Counted from the stretch's first letter, positions 32,165 to 44,490 are shown. The stretch is DNA of 64,000 bases from Corydoras sp. C115 (GCA_019802505.1 JAFMOC010000084.1:875501-939500), one strand, 5' to 3'. The notes: generated by a model from the sequence alone, not told the origin. A program made the numbers and translations.

Positions 32165-34265
32165 ATGGGTGGTGAAGCGCGGCGCCTTGCGGCACAGCAA
32201 GGAAAGACAAGACAAGACAAATCTTTATTGTAATTGTCACTTTTACATGAACAATGAAATTGCAGTGCCTTCGAACTAAAGAGGTGTTTAAGTGGATAAA
32301 AACAGAAGAGAAGAGCTTGGAATCGGGAGGTATAAATATAATCTGGAGTGGGGAAGGCACATCTAATTTTGTGCTATCCTTTCAAATGAGGTGCAGCTGC
32401 TGTATCACACGCACAGTCCATACGTGAGTATGCTCTCTATAGAGCTGTGATAGAAGTCACAGAGCAGATTTTCTGGGAAATGGTTCTTTCTGAGGATTCT
32501 CAGAAAGAACAGTCTCTGCTGTTTGCACTCCAGGTCAGGTCATCTTCCAGTTCAGTGCCCAAGAACCTAAACACTGTCACCCTTTGTTTTTTTTTTTAGC
32601 TTGAGGAGTAGGTTATTGACTTCTCACCACTCTAAAAACTGCTCCACCTCGTCCCTGTATGCCAGCTCACCCTCCTTGCCTGAGATGAGCCCAACCAATG
32701 TCCTATCATCTGCAAAATTGATGACATTGATGCTTTGGTGGATAGCAACACAGTTGGATGTATAGTAGGGTGAAGAGTAGTGGGCTGGGCACACAACCCT
32801 GCAGCGTCCCAGTGTTTAGACTGAGAGCAGTGGAAATGTGAGGACCCAATCTGACCCTATGGGAGCGACCTGACAGGAAGTCCAGCAGTAGGTAAGTGAT
32901 GAAATTCCGAGGCCTGCCAGCTTGGACACCAGTTGATGTGGGAAGAAGGTGTTAAAATCTGAGCTGAATTCCACAAAGAGAAGTCTGGCCTAACTACCCA
33001 GCTGCTCCAGGTGGATCAGGATTGTGTGGAGGGTTGTCGCCACAGCGTCCTCCATGGACCTCTTTGCATTGTAAACAAATTGAAGGGGGTCAGATGATGA
33101 AATGACCCACCACATCAGCTTCTCAAAGCACTTCATGATGACTGATGTTAGTGCAACTTGTCAGAAGTCATTCAGACTGTCTGTGTTGAATTTTTTTTGG
33201 CAGTAGAACAATAATAAGGCAGAAAGAGACATCCAGTTGATCCAGTTGGTTTTTCAGCACCCATCTAGCCACTCCATCCGGTCACTGGCCTCACTTCACA
33301 CTCGTCCACCGTGAGTGTAGTGTTGTTGTGCACAGGCAACTGAGGTGGTACTGCCGTTGAATCTCTGTAAGGAACTGCTAGATTTGTAGCTGGTGAGTGC
33401 TGAATGCCTTGCCACATTTGCATGGAGTTATTGCTCCTCAGATGGTCCTTTATCCTCCTTCTGTATGCTGCCTTTGCCTGTCTCTTTCCCTGACCTGAAG
33501 GCAGTATTCCTGGCTTTCAGCAGACTCTTGACCACCCTTGTCATCCAGGGTTTTCTATTGAGATAAATCATAATATGTCTTTTCCTGGTGACATCTGTAC
33601 AGAACCTGATGTAATCCAGGACTGCTGTAGTGTGGTTCTCCAGGTCCTCGTGATCAATGACCACTCACTTGGTCTCGAAAAGCAGTCCTGTAACTGTTGG
33701 GAGGCATCCCCAGAGTTTTTTTCTCTCCTGGTTTCACACTTTAAAGGTTGAACTTGGGGCGAACTGCTTTCAGATCTGCATGATTGAAATCCCCAGAAAT
33801 TATGTGAGCAGCCTCCGGATATCTGCTTTGTTTTCTGCTGATGGCAGTTGACAGTATAGCATTTATTTTGCATGGAAGGAATATAGGTCTACATTTAATA
33901 GTCATAAAATCCACATCTAGAGAATAGTGACTGGTGACTATGGTGGAATTTGTACAGTAGCTATTGTTTACATAAATGCACAGCCCTGCTCCTCTATTTG
34001 TACTGGAGCTCTGTTTTCAGTCCTGTTTACCGCACCAGTTCCATCTCTTCGTAGCTGGGATGGTAATCCACAGTGAGTCCAGAGTCATCTGGAATGTTAT
34101 GGACGCAAAGAAACTCATCTGACGAGCAACCCTAGCCCCGTTATCCAATAGATAGAATCTCTTTCCTAGTATAGGTGTATAGAAAGAAAATAAACTCTGG
34201 GTCATACAAACTCTGGGTCTGAGAGCATATAGACACAGTTTCTGTGCGGTCCGCCATGTTGGTTA
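32165..34265 (-). mobile_element. Non-LTR retrotransposon, long decayed copy
   Basis: On the minus strand the order is endonuclease (around 33750-34000, including a GDFNH-like box), linker (33428-33664: LNRKPWMTRVVKSLLKARN), reverse transcriptase (around 32690-33200, with FVEF-type motif A and a FADDRTLVG box near 32700) and a tail at 32165-32240. Stops and frameshifts occur throughout. Clade not assigned; it resembles the abundant fish LINE whose remnants are at 4790 and 30420. Confidence 0.72.
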
Positions 34266-35495
34266 CTTGTCTTCATGCTTCAGTTCACTTTATAACATCT
34301 ATTTTTTATTGAAAATATGTACATTACAAATGAACTTGTATATAACAATACAACAATAATCAATACAAAAATAATCATTATTAATTAATGTTGCCTAGTA
34401 TCTCATGGAGCCACCAATTATGGTTTGGTGGGGAGGAGAGCTTCCACTTTAAAAGAATAGCCCTTCTAGCAAAAAGAGTACCGAAAGCAATCACTCGCTG
34501 TTTTGTCCCTGCCATTTGGAAAATTAGGGGTATCTCGAATAGTGCAGTGATGGGGTTAAGATCCACTGGTATTTCCAGTGTGTCCCAAAAACATCTGACC
34601 AAAAGGCCAATAGTTTACTGTAGGTCCAAAACATATGCAAATGGTCTGCTGGTGATTGACCATATCTGGCGCAGGAATCAGACCTTCCTGGAAATAATCT
34701 AGCCATCTTGGCATTTGTAAAATGTAGCCTGTGCACCACTTTAAATTATATCAGACAGTGTTAAGCGCAAATACAGAGGGTTTTAGAGCCAACATTCCAT
34801 TCACTTTGGATTCAGGTGGTCGGTTAGGAAAGTAGGGAAAGAGTTGAGACACAAAGTGCCTAATATGAAAGAAACGGAACAGATGACTGTTGGGCAAATC
34901 ATATTTTGCTGTCAATGAGGTAAGGGCAGAAAAACTCCTTCCACATATAAATCATTATTGGTTGTAATACTGTTCTCTGTCCATTTTTGAAAGGCAGAGT
35001 CCATAGAGCAGGGCTATTCAACTGGCGGCCTATCTCCCCATAAATAATAATAAATATTTGATAAACCGCCATAAAAATAAATTACATTTTTATTTGCAAT
35101 ATTTTACGACACTGTGTGGCGCTTTACGGCATGTTGTTTCTCTTTGCGGCATGTTTCAATTGTTTCCAAAACAGACTCACTTGAGAAGCATGGCGCTGTC
35201 GAAGAGACGCAAGATCGATACGGAAAACAGACAATTTAATAACAATGGACAGATAAATATGCACACATACCAAACCCCGAAGGCAATCCTTTGTGCCTGC
35301 TCTGTTACGAGTGTTGTGCAGAGAAAAAGGAGTACAACGTGCGGAGGCACTTTACTACTACCCACTGTCATTTCAACAACGAATATCCACCGGGTTCTGG
35401 TGCTCGTCAAACAAAAATACAATCACTTATTACAAACTACAAGCGAAGCTCTGCAATCTTCTCCCGTAACTGCAGCAGAGAGCAACAGCAGCATC

Positions 35496-35986
35496 TGTCA
35501 GAGATCGGGGCACGATGCCCGAATAATGGCGGTGCAGCGCGGTGCGGTGATGAATCACAGAGCCAGGCGACCAGGTAAGCAAACACAAAAAGCCCTTTAA
35601 TGGCATAAAGCGGGAACGCCGCTAGAAGACAGCTATATACAACAAAGAAGTCGGTGCAGCGGGAATGCCGCTGCGGACACGATAACTCGTACCGAAAGTA
35701 CGTCGCGATAAGGCAAACGCGGAAAAGCCGCTGGATGCCGAATGAACCTTTGAAATTAACACCACCACACGAACACCCGACGTGACGCTTGAGTCATAGC
35801 AGAAGCTAGAGCTCGATCTAATGCTGACCTACTGACTGCTCAGCCGGAATCCCTCAAATGGAGTCAGTAGGTCGCACGTGATCAGGTAGGACCCAATCCC
35901 TGCTCAAGGGGGTGGGTCCTACCTACGGAAGCCCTAAACGGCCGAAACCCGAAACACGGGAGGGGCCCAACCCTCCCAACCTGACA
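35496..35986 (-). mobile_element. Solo LTR, 491 bp
   Basis: The unit begins TGTCAG and ends CTGACA, the classic TG...CA termini, and is flanked by the 5-bp repeat GCATC (35491-35495 and 35987-35991). On the minus strand it has an ATTAAA about 100 bp from its end, so that is the likely transcription direction. No internal retroviral-type region is attached, so it is what is left after recombination between two LTRs. It contains repeated GC-rich motifs (gcgggaacgccgct, gcgggaatgccgct). Confidence 0.9.
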
Positions 35987-36383
35987 GCATCTGTCCGTGT
36001 TGCATGGATTCTTGCTAAAAAGAAAAGACCATTCACTGACACCGAAACAGTGAAAGAATGCATACTAGCGGCTGTGGATGAGGTGGTAGCAGATGACAAG
36101 GTAAAACAGCAGGTATTTTCTTCAATTAAGTCTATCCCTATGTCAGACATAACGGCTGGGAGACGAGTTGATGTTTTAGCCACAGCCATTTTCGAGACTC
36201 TTCTAAATCAGTTAAAAAACGCTGAATTCATGTCACTGGCTGTGGACGAGTCCACTGACAACACAGATGTAGCACAACTTTGTTTGTATGTGCGTTTTTT
36301 CGATGGTGACTGTTTCAAAGAGGATCTACTGGGCCTAATACCTCTGCAAGGGCAAATGACAGGAGAAATAATTTTCCAGAACT

Positions 36384-36492
36384 TACATTACATTACATTA
36401 CATTTGGTCATTTAGCAGACGCTTTTATCCAAAGTGACTTACAAGGTGAGCACAGGGTTAATCACCCTAACCACTGAGCTAGCTTGCCCTCA
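36384..36492 (-). mobile_element. SINE-B fragment inside the hAT
   Basis: Contains the L2-type tail (cattacatttggtcatttag, cagacgcttttatccaaagt) and a piece of tRNA-like head (ccctaaccactgagctagct), with the middle missing. Minus orientation. Confidence 0.75.
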
Positions 36493-36971
36493 AAACTTAA
36501 CTTAAACTTAACTTAAATTAAATGTTGCTGTGTTTGCCTCAATTTTACATCATATGTCTGGCCCACAGGTCAGAGCTCTCTGCCAAATCTGGCCCACAGA
36601 AAAATATAGTTGAATATCCCTGCCATAGAGGATGGGAGAAATTGATGGTTATGAATAATGGATGCATGAACTGAACCGTTTTGAATGAATCCAGATGTTT
36701 AGCGAATCGCGGGTTACCAGGTTGGTAGGGAAGCACTTGGCAAGTAACAGGAAGCTGTGAGCAGATTAAGGAGTGAAGATAGTGCCGTGAAGAAGAACGT
36801 TGAGTTTAAACCCATCTTGGGCAGTTATCCACAGAGATCAGACCAGTAAATTATTTTAAGAATCTTGCAGGTCCAATAATAGTGGCGGAAATTGGGTAGG
36901 GCTAGACCCTCATCTGTCTTCCTAAGCTGGAGCGACGACCGTTTTAAACATGCAGGTTTGCTGTTCCAAAT

Positions 36972-37425
36972 TGTCACAGGTGCCTGTGGCACCTGTCCCT
37001 TGTTTGGACCTTAATTGTTTCAGTTGGGTGATTGGTTTGTTTTGTGCACGTGTTCAGTTGCTTTTGTATTTATTCTTAGTTTTCCATCTCTTCGGCGCAT
37101 GTCTTTGTTTGTGGTTATGTATACCCAGTGTTACTTTGTTCGTTTGCTCCCCCTTTTCGTTGGTGTCCCAAAACCAATTTTTAATAAATTCTACTTTTGG
37201 TTTTTATCCCGGTGTCTCACGGACTCTCCTTCCGCGTTCAACCACGTTGCGGCGCTGCGCATCTTCTCTGCGTGGGTCGTAATTCGTGGGAGCGTTTTCT
37301 CGGACCCACGCACGCTATATTCCCCGCGTGGTCGGTACCCGGGAGCACTCATTAGGCGCGAGCGGTGTTACGCAGCAACTCTGCGTAGCCGCCCCCCTCC
37401 GGGGAAGAACAGACAGACGGTAACA
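36972..37425 (+). mobile_element. Solo LTR, 454 bp, same family as 42632-43497
   Basis: Begins TGTCACAGGTGCC and ends GACGGTAACA, flanked by the 5-bp repeat CAAAT (36967-36971 and 37426-37430). AATAAA near 37184 is a likely polyadenylation signal. It shares the start, the block gggtgattggtttg, the block tttgtgcacgtgtt and the GC-rich 3' half with the LTR at 42632-43065. Confidence 0.92.
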
Positions 37426-38193
37426 CAAATAAGAAGTGTTAGCATACCATCTTACTTAATTAAAATGGAAATATTCTGAAACAAGTACCGAAGTTTAGTC
37501 AATATATTTATTTTAATCAGGTTAACACGGCCAATAAGGGATAAGCGGAGAGATGCCCACCTGTTCATATCTGACGAGGTCCGTTCAAGTAATGGAATAA
37601 AATTTTCATCGAATAATTGCTTAAAGTTACGGGTAAATGTGACACCAATTTATCTAAATATTGTGTGCGTAATTCAAAAACGCAAAGAGGTTAGTGGGTC
37701 TAAGAGGGTGGACGCATTTATTGGGAAAAGCTCACTCTTTAGAAGGTTTAATTCATAGCCTGATATTTTGCCAAATTTTTATAGGATATCTAAGACGGGG
37801 GAAGAGAGGAAGCGGGATTGGAAACATATAAAAGAAGGTCATATGCATATAAGGAGATCTTATATAGAGTTATGACGTAAAATCCCTTCAAAGCCCTGAT
37901 GGTGGCATAGCCAGATTGCCAATGGCTCTAAGGCTAAATCAATTAGTAAGGGTGATAAGGGACAGCCATGATGTGTTCCGTGTACAAGATGTCTCTAAGG
38001 CTAAATCAAATAGTAAGGGCGAGAAGGGACAGCCATGACGTGTTCCGTGTCCAAGATGTAAAGGTACCTTTGGTGAGGATAGAGGCAGTTGGAGTGACGT
38101 ATAAGAGACGAACCCATGAAATAAACTCCGGGCAGCGGCCAAACTTCTCTAGAATAAAAAACAAATAGTTCCACTTCACCCTGTCAAACATGT

Positions 38194-38783
38194 CAGGCGT
38201 TTGTGTAGGAAGTAACTGCTATAGCTTTGAATAACCTGTTATGCATCTTAGATCTGCGTGTCGGCACCCTTAGAGTTACGATAATAACCATATTTGATCA
38301 TAATCGTTGTTGATTGCGTCTTTTTGGGTGTTTTTGTTCTTAGATATTAAAATTACTGTTGATTAGTTAGATTATAGCTGTCATTAGCAGTTTCAGTTCT
38401 AGTTTCGGTCTGCTGCCTATTTGCACCTTGCATTGAATGTGTTAGTGTTCCGGAGGGGGCGTGTCCCAGTGGTAAATACTTAAAAGTTCGGCAGTGTTCA
38501 CTAAAAACTCAGAACAAGTCAGGCATTTGTGTAGGAAGTAACTGCTGTAGCTTTGAATAACCTGTTGTGCATCTTAGATCTGCGCGTCGGCACCCTTAGA
38601 GTCACAGTAATACACATATTTGATCATAATCGTTGTTGATTGCGTCTTTTTGGGTGTTTTTATTCTTAGATATTAAAATTACTGTCTGTTAGTTAGAATA
38701 TAGCTGTGATTAGCGGTTTCAGTTCTAGTTTGGGTCTGCTGCCTTGCATTCAACGTGTTATTGTTCCGGAGGGGACGTGGGCT
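38194..38783 (+). repeat. Tandem 5' UTR monomers of the L2 LINE
   Basis: A unit of about 326 bp (38194-38519, starting caggcgtttgtgtaggaagt) is repeated directly at 38520-38783 with small differences and a truncated end. A single unit-like copy of this 5' region is seen at 62029-62085. In other LINEs such monomers carry the promoter; that role is inferred here. Confidence 0.88.
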
Positions 38784-39921
38784 AGTTTCATCCGGGCTAA
38801 TTAAGAATTGTTGATACACTGACACGACAGCGGAAGCGGCAGCCTCTCGTGTTCAGCCTCTCGTGTGAAGACCTGCGAGTCTACCTGCACGAGTCCACCG
38901 AGCAATGACAACGACTAGACAACTAAGTGAATTTCTAAGTACCTTCAACTCTCTACTCACTTCTCCCAACAACTCTCTCTCAGCTAAAGTCTATGCAACC
39001 TTTTTCACAGAAAAGATTGAGGGCATCAGCAAACTCTTTCATACACACCATTTCCACAACACTACATCTCACACATCCAGCCAACCAACCCTCTCATCCT
39101 TCTCACCTGTCGCAGAAACAGACATCTGCAAAATTCTTCTTGCCAGTAACCCAACTACTTGCCCCCTTAATTCCATCCCATCTCACCTTTTTCAATCCAT
39201 CGCCTCCTCCATAACACCACGTCATTAACTCTACCGCTCTCACGTATGGTACTTTTTACTAATTGTTTTAAACAGGCCATAGTCAAACCTCTGCTCAAAA
39301 AGCCAACGCTCAACCCAAATTTGGTCGAGAGCCACAGACCTGTATCACTTTTACCTTTCCTGTCTAAAACACTTGAACGGGTGGTATGTACACAGGTCTC
39401 CAAGTTTCTTAATCAGAAAAATCTCCTTGATCCCAATCAGTCCAGTTTTAGGTGTGGTCACTCCAACACACTTAAATCTGCTAAAGCTAAATCTCAATCC
39501 TCGGTCCTTATTCTGCTAGACCTTTCTGCAGCTTTTAATACAGTAAATCATCAGATTCTACTGTCCACTCTATCTGAATTAGGCTTTTCTGATACGACAC
39601 TTGAATGGTTTCGATCCTATCTGACAGGTAGAACCTTCAAAATATCATGGAATGGGGAGATCTCTAACTCTCACCAAGTATGCACTGGTGTTCCTCAGGG
39701 CTCTGTACTTGGTCCTTTCCTCTTCTCACTATACATGACATCACTGAGCACGGTCATTCAGGTGCATGGTTTCTCTTACCACTGCTATGCAGATGACTCT
39801 CAGCTTCATTTGTCTTTTACCCCTGACGACGCCACAATCTCAAATCGGATATCTGAAGGCCCGTCATCTCAAATTAAATTTAGCAAAAGCAGAGCTTCTC
39901 ATAATCCCAGCTAAACCCTCA

Positions 39922-40150
39922 ATCCATCCATTATCTCCCGCTTTATCCTCTAGTAGGGTCGCGGTGGGGTTCCCCTTGCCCATCCAGGGGAGAATGTTTC
40001 GGGCGCTGGGCAGATACACCCAGGACAGAGCGCCAATCCATCACTGGGCACACACTCACTCACACAGACACACTCTATATGGGGCAATTTGGAGAATTCA
40101 ATAGACTTGATCCATGTTTTTGGACTGTGGGAGGAAACCGGAGAACCCGG
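39922..40150 (-). mobile_element. SINE-A, 5'-truncated, inside the L2
   Basis: Minus-strand SINE-A: (TCCA)n tail and ttatctcccgctttatcctc at the left, ending in the middle of the body (gaaaccggagaacccgg). The head is absent. Confidence 0.88.
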
Positions 40151-41412
40151 TTTCCTCCACTACTTACTGTATTTCTCTCCATTGGCTACCTGTAGATGCT
40201 CACATTCAGTACAAGTCACTGACTCTGGCCTACAGGACCATTTCTGGATCTTCCCCATCTTACTTTCACTCTATTTTTTCAAAATACACTCAGGCTCGTT
40301 CACTTCGCTCCAATGATGATGGCAATTCCACCTCACTGAGGAGCTAATTCTCACTCCATGGCGTTCACCACTCTGTCCGTAAGGCAGAATCAATAGGCAG
40401 ATTTAAGAAACAACTGAAGACACATCTTTTTAACTAATACCTGTTGTAAAAAAAAAAAGGGGGGGGGGGGCGCAGCATCAAATAACAATCAGGTTTGATG
40501 ATTTTTACGGTGTAATTGGTTTTCTTCATAACTACTGACATGTAATATTCTCATTTGTATGTCCCTTTGGATAAAAGCGTCTGCTAAATGACTAAATGTC
40601 AATGTATATGTAATGCAACCTACTCGGCATCAAGAGAGACAACAACCTCTGGGGTATAGGAAGGGCTAGAGTATAAAATATTTAGCAGTCTTCTAGTATT
40701 AAAGAAGGAATATCTTCCCTGTATGAAGCCTGTTTGGTCTGGAGCTACTAGGTCTGGTAGGATACATTAGAGATGAGTGGCTAGAATCTTAAAGTGTACA
40801 TTTAAAAGGGATATGGGCCTATAACTACCACATAGAGTGGGGACCTTATCTTTCCTAAGCAGTATTAAGAAGTGGCTATTAAGAAGTGAGTAATTATATA
40901 CTCTAACCAATACTGGGCAAGCATAGATGAGAATTCTTTGTTGAATTCAGTTGTGAATCTGTCAGGGCCCGGCCTAATGGAGGAGCCCATCCCATCAAGT
41001 TGTGTAGGCAAGACCTGGGGAATTGTATCTTTTCAAAAATGGTGCAGACTCTATGACTCGGGGAGTGAGATTCAGATGCATAAAGGTTGGCATAGTAATC
41101 TGCAAAGATTTGATTAATTAATTTGGTGTCTACGACCATATCACCAGAGGGGGATCTAACCTTAGAAATCAACTTAGAGGCCCCAATTGATATAGCCTGA
41201 TAGACAAAAAACATCCAGGCCCTATCACCTTGCTCTTAAGAACGGGCTTTGGACTGCCTTAATTGTGTAACCTTATGGGTCATTAAACGTCATATTCTGA
41301 GTGAAGTTGGAGGTGCCTTTTATGATCCACAGAAGAGGCACTCACTGCATAAACAGCCTCCACTTCATGCAGTTACTTCAGAATCTCTGACAACCTCAGT
41401 CTCTCAGCCCTT

Positions 41413-41840
41413 CTAGTGTGTGAAATAAACGTCATAATCTGACCGCGTGAAAAAGGCGGTGGGATGCGGACCCTCTATAGATTCCAGTAAGCCAATAATA
41501 CGAATATTGTTACACCTGCTACGAGACTCCAAGTCAATTGTTTTAGCGTGCAGCTTAGCATTGATCTCCTTGAGCTTTAAGCGAGCCGCTTCGAGCGTCC
41601 GAACTCGCTCGTCCAACGAGTTGGTATTGGCTACCAGTGATGTTATTTTCTGCCTGTGGTGGGTTACTGTAAGTTGTAGCCAATCCATTTTGGCTTTCAA
41701 AGCAGCACGAGCAAGTCAGTGGTCAGCACATTTAGCGTTGCGCTGTTCCTCAAATAAAGTTGTAAGTAGCTCGACGCTCACCTGTTTCGCTGATCCGCCT
41801 GGAGATTAGGGTTTAGGGGGGTACTTTTGGTTTTGTTTTG
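41413..41840 (-). pseudogene. L1-like ORF1 remnant
   Basis: The frame 41413-41700 encodes a coiled-coil-like helix rich in Leu, Lys and Glu (VRTLEAARLKLKEINAKLHA) followed by LESRSRCNNIRIIGLLESIE, the start of the RNA-recognition part of an L1 ORF1 protein. Such proteins form trimers that coat LINE RNA. Only the middle is present and it is not connected to a full gene. Confidence 0.75.
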
Positions 41841-42189
41841 CTGATTTTAATGCCATTTTTAGATTCCAATTACACCCAAACGATGTAGTTAAGCAGTTGC
41901 GATAGTAGTAATAGATAGATTATTAATTTTAGGGGTACTGAAGTGGCTGAAGAGGAAATGTATCGGGAGACTACGCAAAACACATCTTACTCACTCGCCG
42001 CCATCTTCCCTTGACTGCTTTAGTTCATTTTAGCATTTAATTTGTGTCTGTCTAAAATATTTTGGGTTATCTGTCCCTAACTAAGACAATTATTTCATTT
42101 GAACTTTAAATTTGCCTTGCATGTGTCACATGTGTTTCACTCCAAACATTATTATTAATGTAAACAAATCCTTGTTTTACACCAAGATG

Positions 42190-42420
42190 AGGACCTCACA
42201 CATTAAGTTGGTGGATGATTCTCAGTACTACAGTGATAGGAACATGGTGGTGGTATGTTAGTATTTGTTGTGCTAGTATGAGAGGATCAGACACAGCAGT
42301 GCTTCTGGACAGAGAACAGTACACTAATAAAAACATACTGGTTCAATCCACACGCCACCACTCAAATAATACCTACTTCGTTGGGTTTCAGTCAATCTCA
42401 ATACAGAAATACAACTCAAC
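42190..42420. repeat. Dispersed repeat fragment, unclassified
   Basis: The stretch including gtggtggtatgttagtattt, tgttgtgctagtatgagagg and atcagacacagcagtgcttc looks like a repeat that is common in fish genomes. No termini or coding sequence are seen. Confidence 0.4.
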
Positions 42421-42631
42421 TTAGCTTTGATGCTATCTGCCTGTTGCTTTGCTTGTTTCTGCAGGTGCAGGTGTCTTTGCCTTGGAATTGTTGCACAGGT
42501 GGCATCCTATAACAGTTCCACACTGGTATTCACTGAGCTCCTAAGCGTGCATTCTGTCACAAATGTTTGTAAAAAAAATCTGCATGCCTATATATATCTG
42601 CATGCATATATATATATATATATATATATAT

Positions 42632-43497
42632 TGTAACAGATGCCTGCGGCACCTGTCCCTCATTTGGTCTTTCTTTATCTCACTTGGGTGATTGGTTGGT
42701 TTTGTGCACGTGTTTAGTTGGGTTTGTATTTAGTCTTCGTTTCCCCGTGGTTCTGAGCACATCTTTGATTTGTGGTTACCTACCCGATGTTACTTTGTTC
42801 GTTTACGCCCTTTTTGTTGGTGCTTCAAGTTTTGGTTTTTATCCCAGTGTTTCCAGTTTATCTCCTTCAGCATTTCTGCCGCGGTGTGTCGCTGCGCACT
42901 TGTTCCGCGCAGGTCGCACTCGTGGAAGCGTCTCCCTCTGTTTGGACCGGCTGATGCAGTGGCTCACGCGTAGCCGGTGCCCGGGAGACGCTCACTATGC
43001 ACGAGCGGCGTTCGCGATTGCCCTGCGGAGCTGCTCATCTCCGGGGAAAGACGGACTTTGTGACAAAAAGACGTGCCCAACATCGGAGAATTCTGGACAC
43101 CTGGGGTCACCCATTGTTGAGCGGAAGACCAGAGGCTGTACCGCCGATCAGACCGAGTCTGAGTACCGGGGACCGCCAGCGGCATAGCCCGGGTACCGGG
43201 GGCCGGCCGTCGTCGGTTCGTGTGCGACTGGGGCCGTTCGCCGCCGATCCTGAGCACCAGGATCCGCTCATCTCGGACTCTGAGCACCAGGGGTGCATTT
43301 CCAGCCTCGCAGCGAGAGGGCGCCGATCTGCGACCACGCAGCGAGAGGACATGCTCTACGCTGTCAGCAGGGAGCATCAGGCAGGCCTCACAGCCTGAGG
43401 GACTTTTACCCCCCCCCCCATTTTTTGTTTTTTGCGTGAACTGGTTATTGTTATTATTATTATTATTTTTTGGTTGGGAAAGACGGACTTTGTGACA
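42632..43497 (+). mobile_element. Compact LTR retroelement without recognised genes
   Basis: A 434-bp LTR (42632-43065, TGTAACAG to TTTGTGACA) is followed by about 410 bp of GC-rich sequence and then only the last 22 bp of a second LTR (43476-43497, gggaaagacggactttgtga ending ca). TA-repeat flanks both ends, hiding the target duplication. The internal part contains repeated motifs (ctgagcaccagg twice) but no gag or pol similarity that I can see. It is either a non-autonomous element or an internally deleted one. Related solo LTR at 36972-37425. Confidence 0.75.
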
Positions 43498-43546
43498 TAT
43501 ATATATATATATATATATTGGAAAGTGAAGACTATGTTAATAGACC

Positions 43547-43955
43547 TGAAGACTATGTTAATGTACTGGGGAACTTCAACACTCACGTGGGCAATAACAG
43601 TGAGACCTGGAGAGATGTGATTGGGAGGAACAGTCTCTCAGATGTAAACCCAAGCGGTGTTCAGCTGTTGGACTTCTGTGCAAATCATGGTCTGTCCATC
43701 ACGAACACCATGTTTGAGCACAAGGGTGTCCATAAGTGCACATGGCGCCAGGACGCCCTAGGCCGCAGTTCAATGATCGACTTTGTAGTTGTGTCACTGG
43801 ACTTGTGTCTTGGCCATGTGTCTTGGACACTTGGGTGAAGAACTGAGCTGGGATGTAGGGGACATTGAGTCTGAATGGGCCATGTTCTGTAACTCTATTG
43901 TTGAGGCGGCGGACAGGAGCTGTGGTCGCAAGGTAGTTGGTGCCTGTCATGGTGT
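43547..43955 (+). mobile_element. LINE endonuclease fragment
   Basis: The frame 43470-43838 encodes part of an exonuclease-endonuclease-phosphatase type domain: GNFNTHVGNNSETWRDVIGR, GVQLLDFCANHGLSITNTMF, then a TW box and an S/MIDFVVVS box. The frame then shifts. It is probably the same LINE family as 48424-50720, whose 3' end is present there. Confidence 0.75.
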
Positions 43956-44490
43956 CAATCCTTGAACACAGTGGTGATTAGCTTAAGAACAGTGCACAGG
44001 GAGCTTCTTGCAATGGGTTTCCATGGTCGAGCAGCTGCATCCAAGCCATATATCACCATATATTTTGGACAATTCAATGCTCCCAAATTTGTGTAAACAG
44101 TTTGGAGTTGGGCCCTTTCTCTTCCAACATGCACAAGGTCCATAAAGACACGGATGACAGAGTCTGGTGTGGATCAACTTGACTGGCCTGCACAGAGTCC
44201 TGACCTATATCCGATAGGACAGCTTTGGGATGAATTAGAGCGGAGACAGGCCTAATCGTCCAACAGTGTGTGACCTCACAAATGCGCTTCTGGAAGAACG
44301 GTCAAAAATTCCAATAAACACACTCCTAAACCTTGTGGACAGCCTTCCCAGTTTAGTTGAAGCTGTTCTAGCTGCAAAGGGTGGACTGACGTCATATCAA
44401 ACCCTATGGGTTAGGAATGGGAGGTCACTTGACCTCATATGTGAGTCTAGGCAGGTGAGCGAATACGTTTATGGCAATATTTTGGCAATA
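43956..44490 (+). mobile_element. Tc1-like element, C-terminal fragment (Tc1-D)
   Basis: Broken frames translate to the end of a Tc1-type transposase: DWPAQSPDLYPIGQLWDELE near 44190, where the Glu region is altered (IGQ rather than IEN), and LVDSLPSLVEAVLAAKGG at 44330-44390. The N-terminal half and left inverted repeat are missing; the right end runs into a TA microsatellite. Confidence 0.75.

Larger units (their letters stand above)
35009..36622 (+). mobile_element. hAT transposon with BED-type transposase remnant
   Basis: Flanked by the perfect 8-bp repeat CCATAGAG (35001-35008 and 36623-36630), with terminal repeats CAGGGCTATTCAACT and its near complement. Inside, frame-broken translation gives a zinc-finger head (PLCLLCYECCAEKKEYNVRR and HFTTTH, a C..C..H..H pattern) and, at 35990-36385, a hAT transposase stretch (FMSLAVDESTDNTDVAQLCL). 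The catalytic C-terminal part is deleted. A solo LTR and a SINE-B scrap have inserted in it. Confidence 0.93.
38194..40615 (+). mobile_element. L2-clade LINE inserted in the L1-like element
   Basis: A plus-strand L2 with a tandemly repeated 5' UTR (38194-38783), a short ORF2 head (38905-39228) and reverse transcriptase (39246-39914: LDLSAAFNTVNHQILLSTL, GVPQGSVLGPFLFSLYMTSL, YHCYADDSQLHLSF). A SINE-A and a deletion follow, then the ORF2 end (YKSLTLAYRTISGSSPSYFH) and the L2 tail. It lands in the motif A region of the L1 reverse transcriptase. The endonuclease is missing and frames are broken. Confidence 0.9.
34290..42012 (-). mobile_element. L1-like LINE on minus strand, shredded by insertions
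   Basis: Four blocks belong to one old minus-strand element: 40616-42012 (5' end, ORF1 and the start of the reverse transcriptase), 37431-38193 (reverse transcriptase: FDRVKWNYLFFILEKFG, GTRHGCPFSPLLFDLALE), 36631-36966, and 34290-35000 (ORF2 end: FARRAILLKWKL). Between them lie a hAT (35009-36622), a solo LTR (36972-37425) and an L2 (38194-40615). Most of the endonuclease is missing near 41230-41400. The ORF2 style is that of fish L1/Tx1-type LINEs. Confidence 0.8.

Noticed and set aside
42964..43398. Frames of 130-140 codons on both strands inside the compact LTR element
   Set aside because: Both strands are open because of base composition; neither frame has gag, protease or other recognisable motifs.
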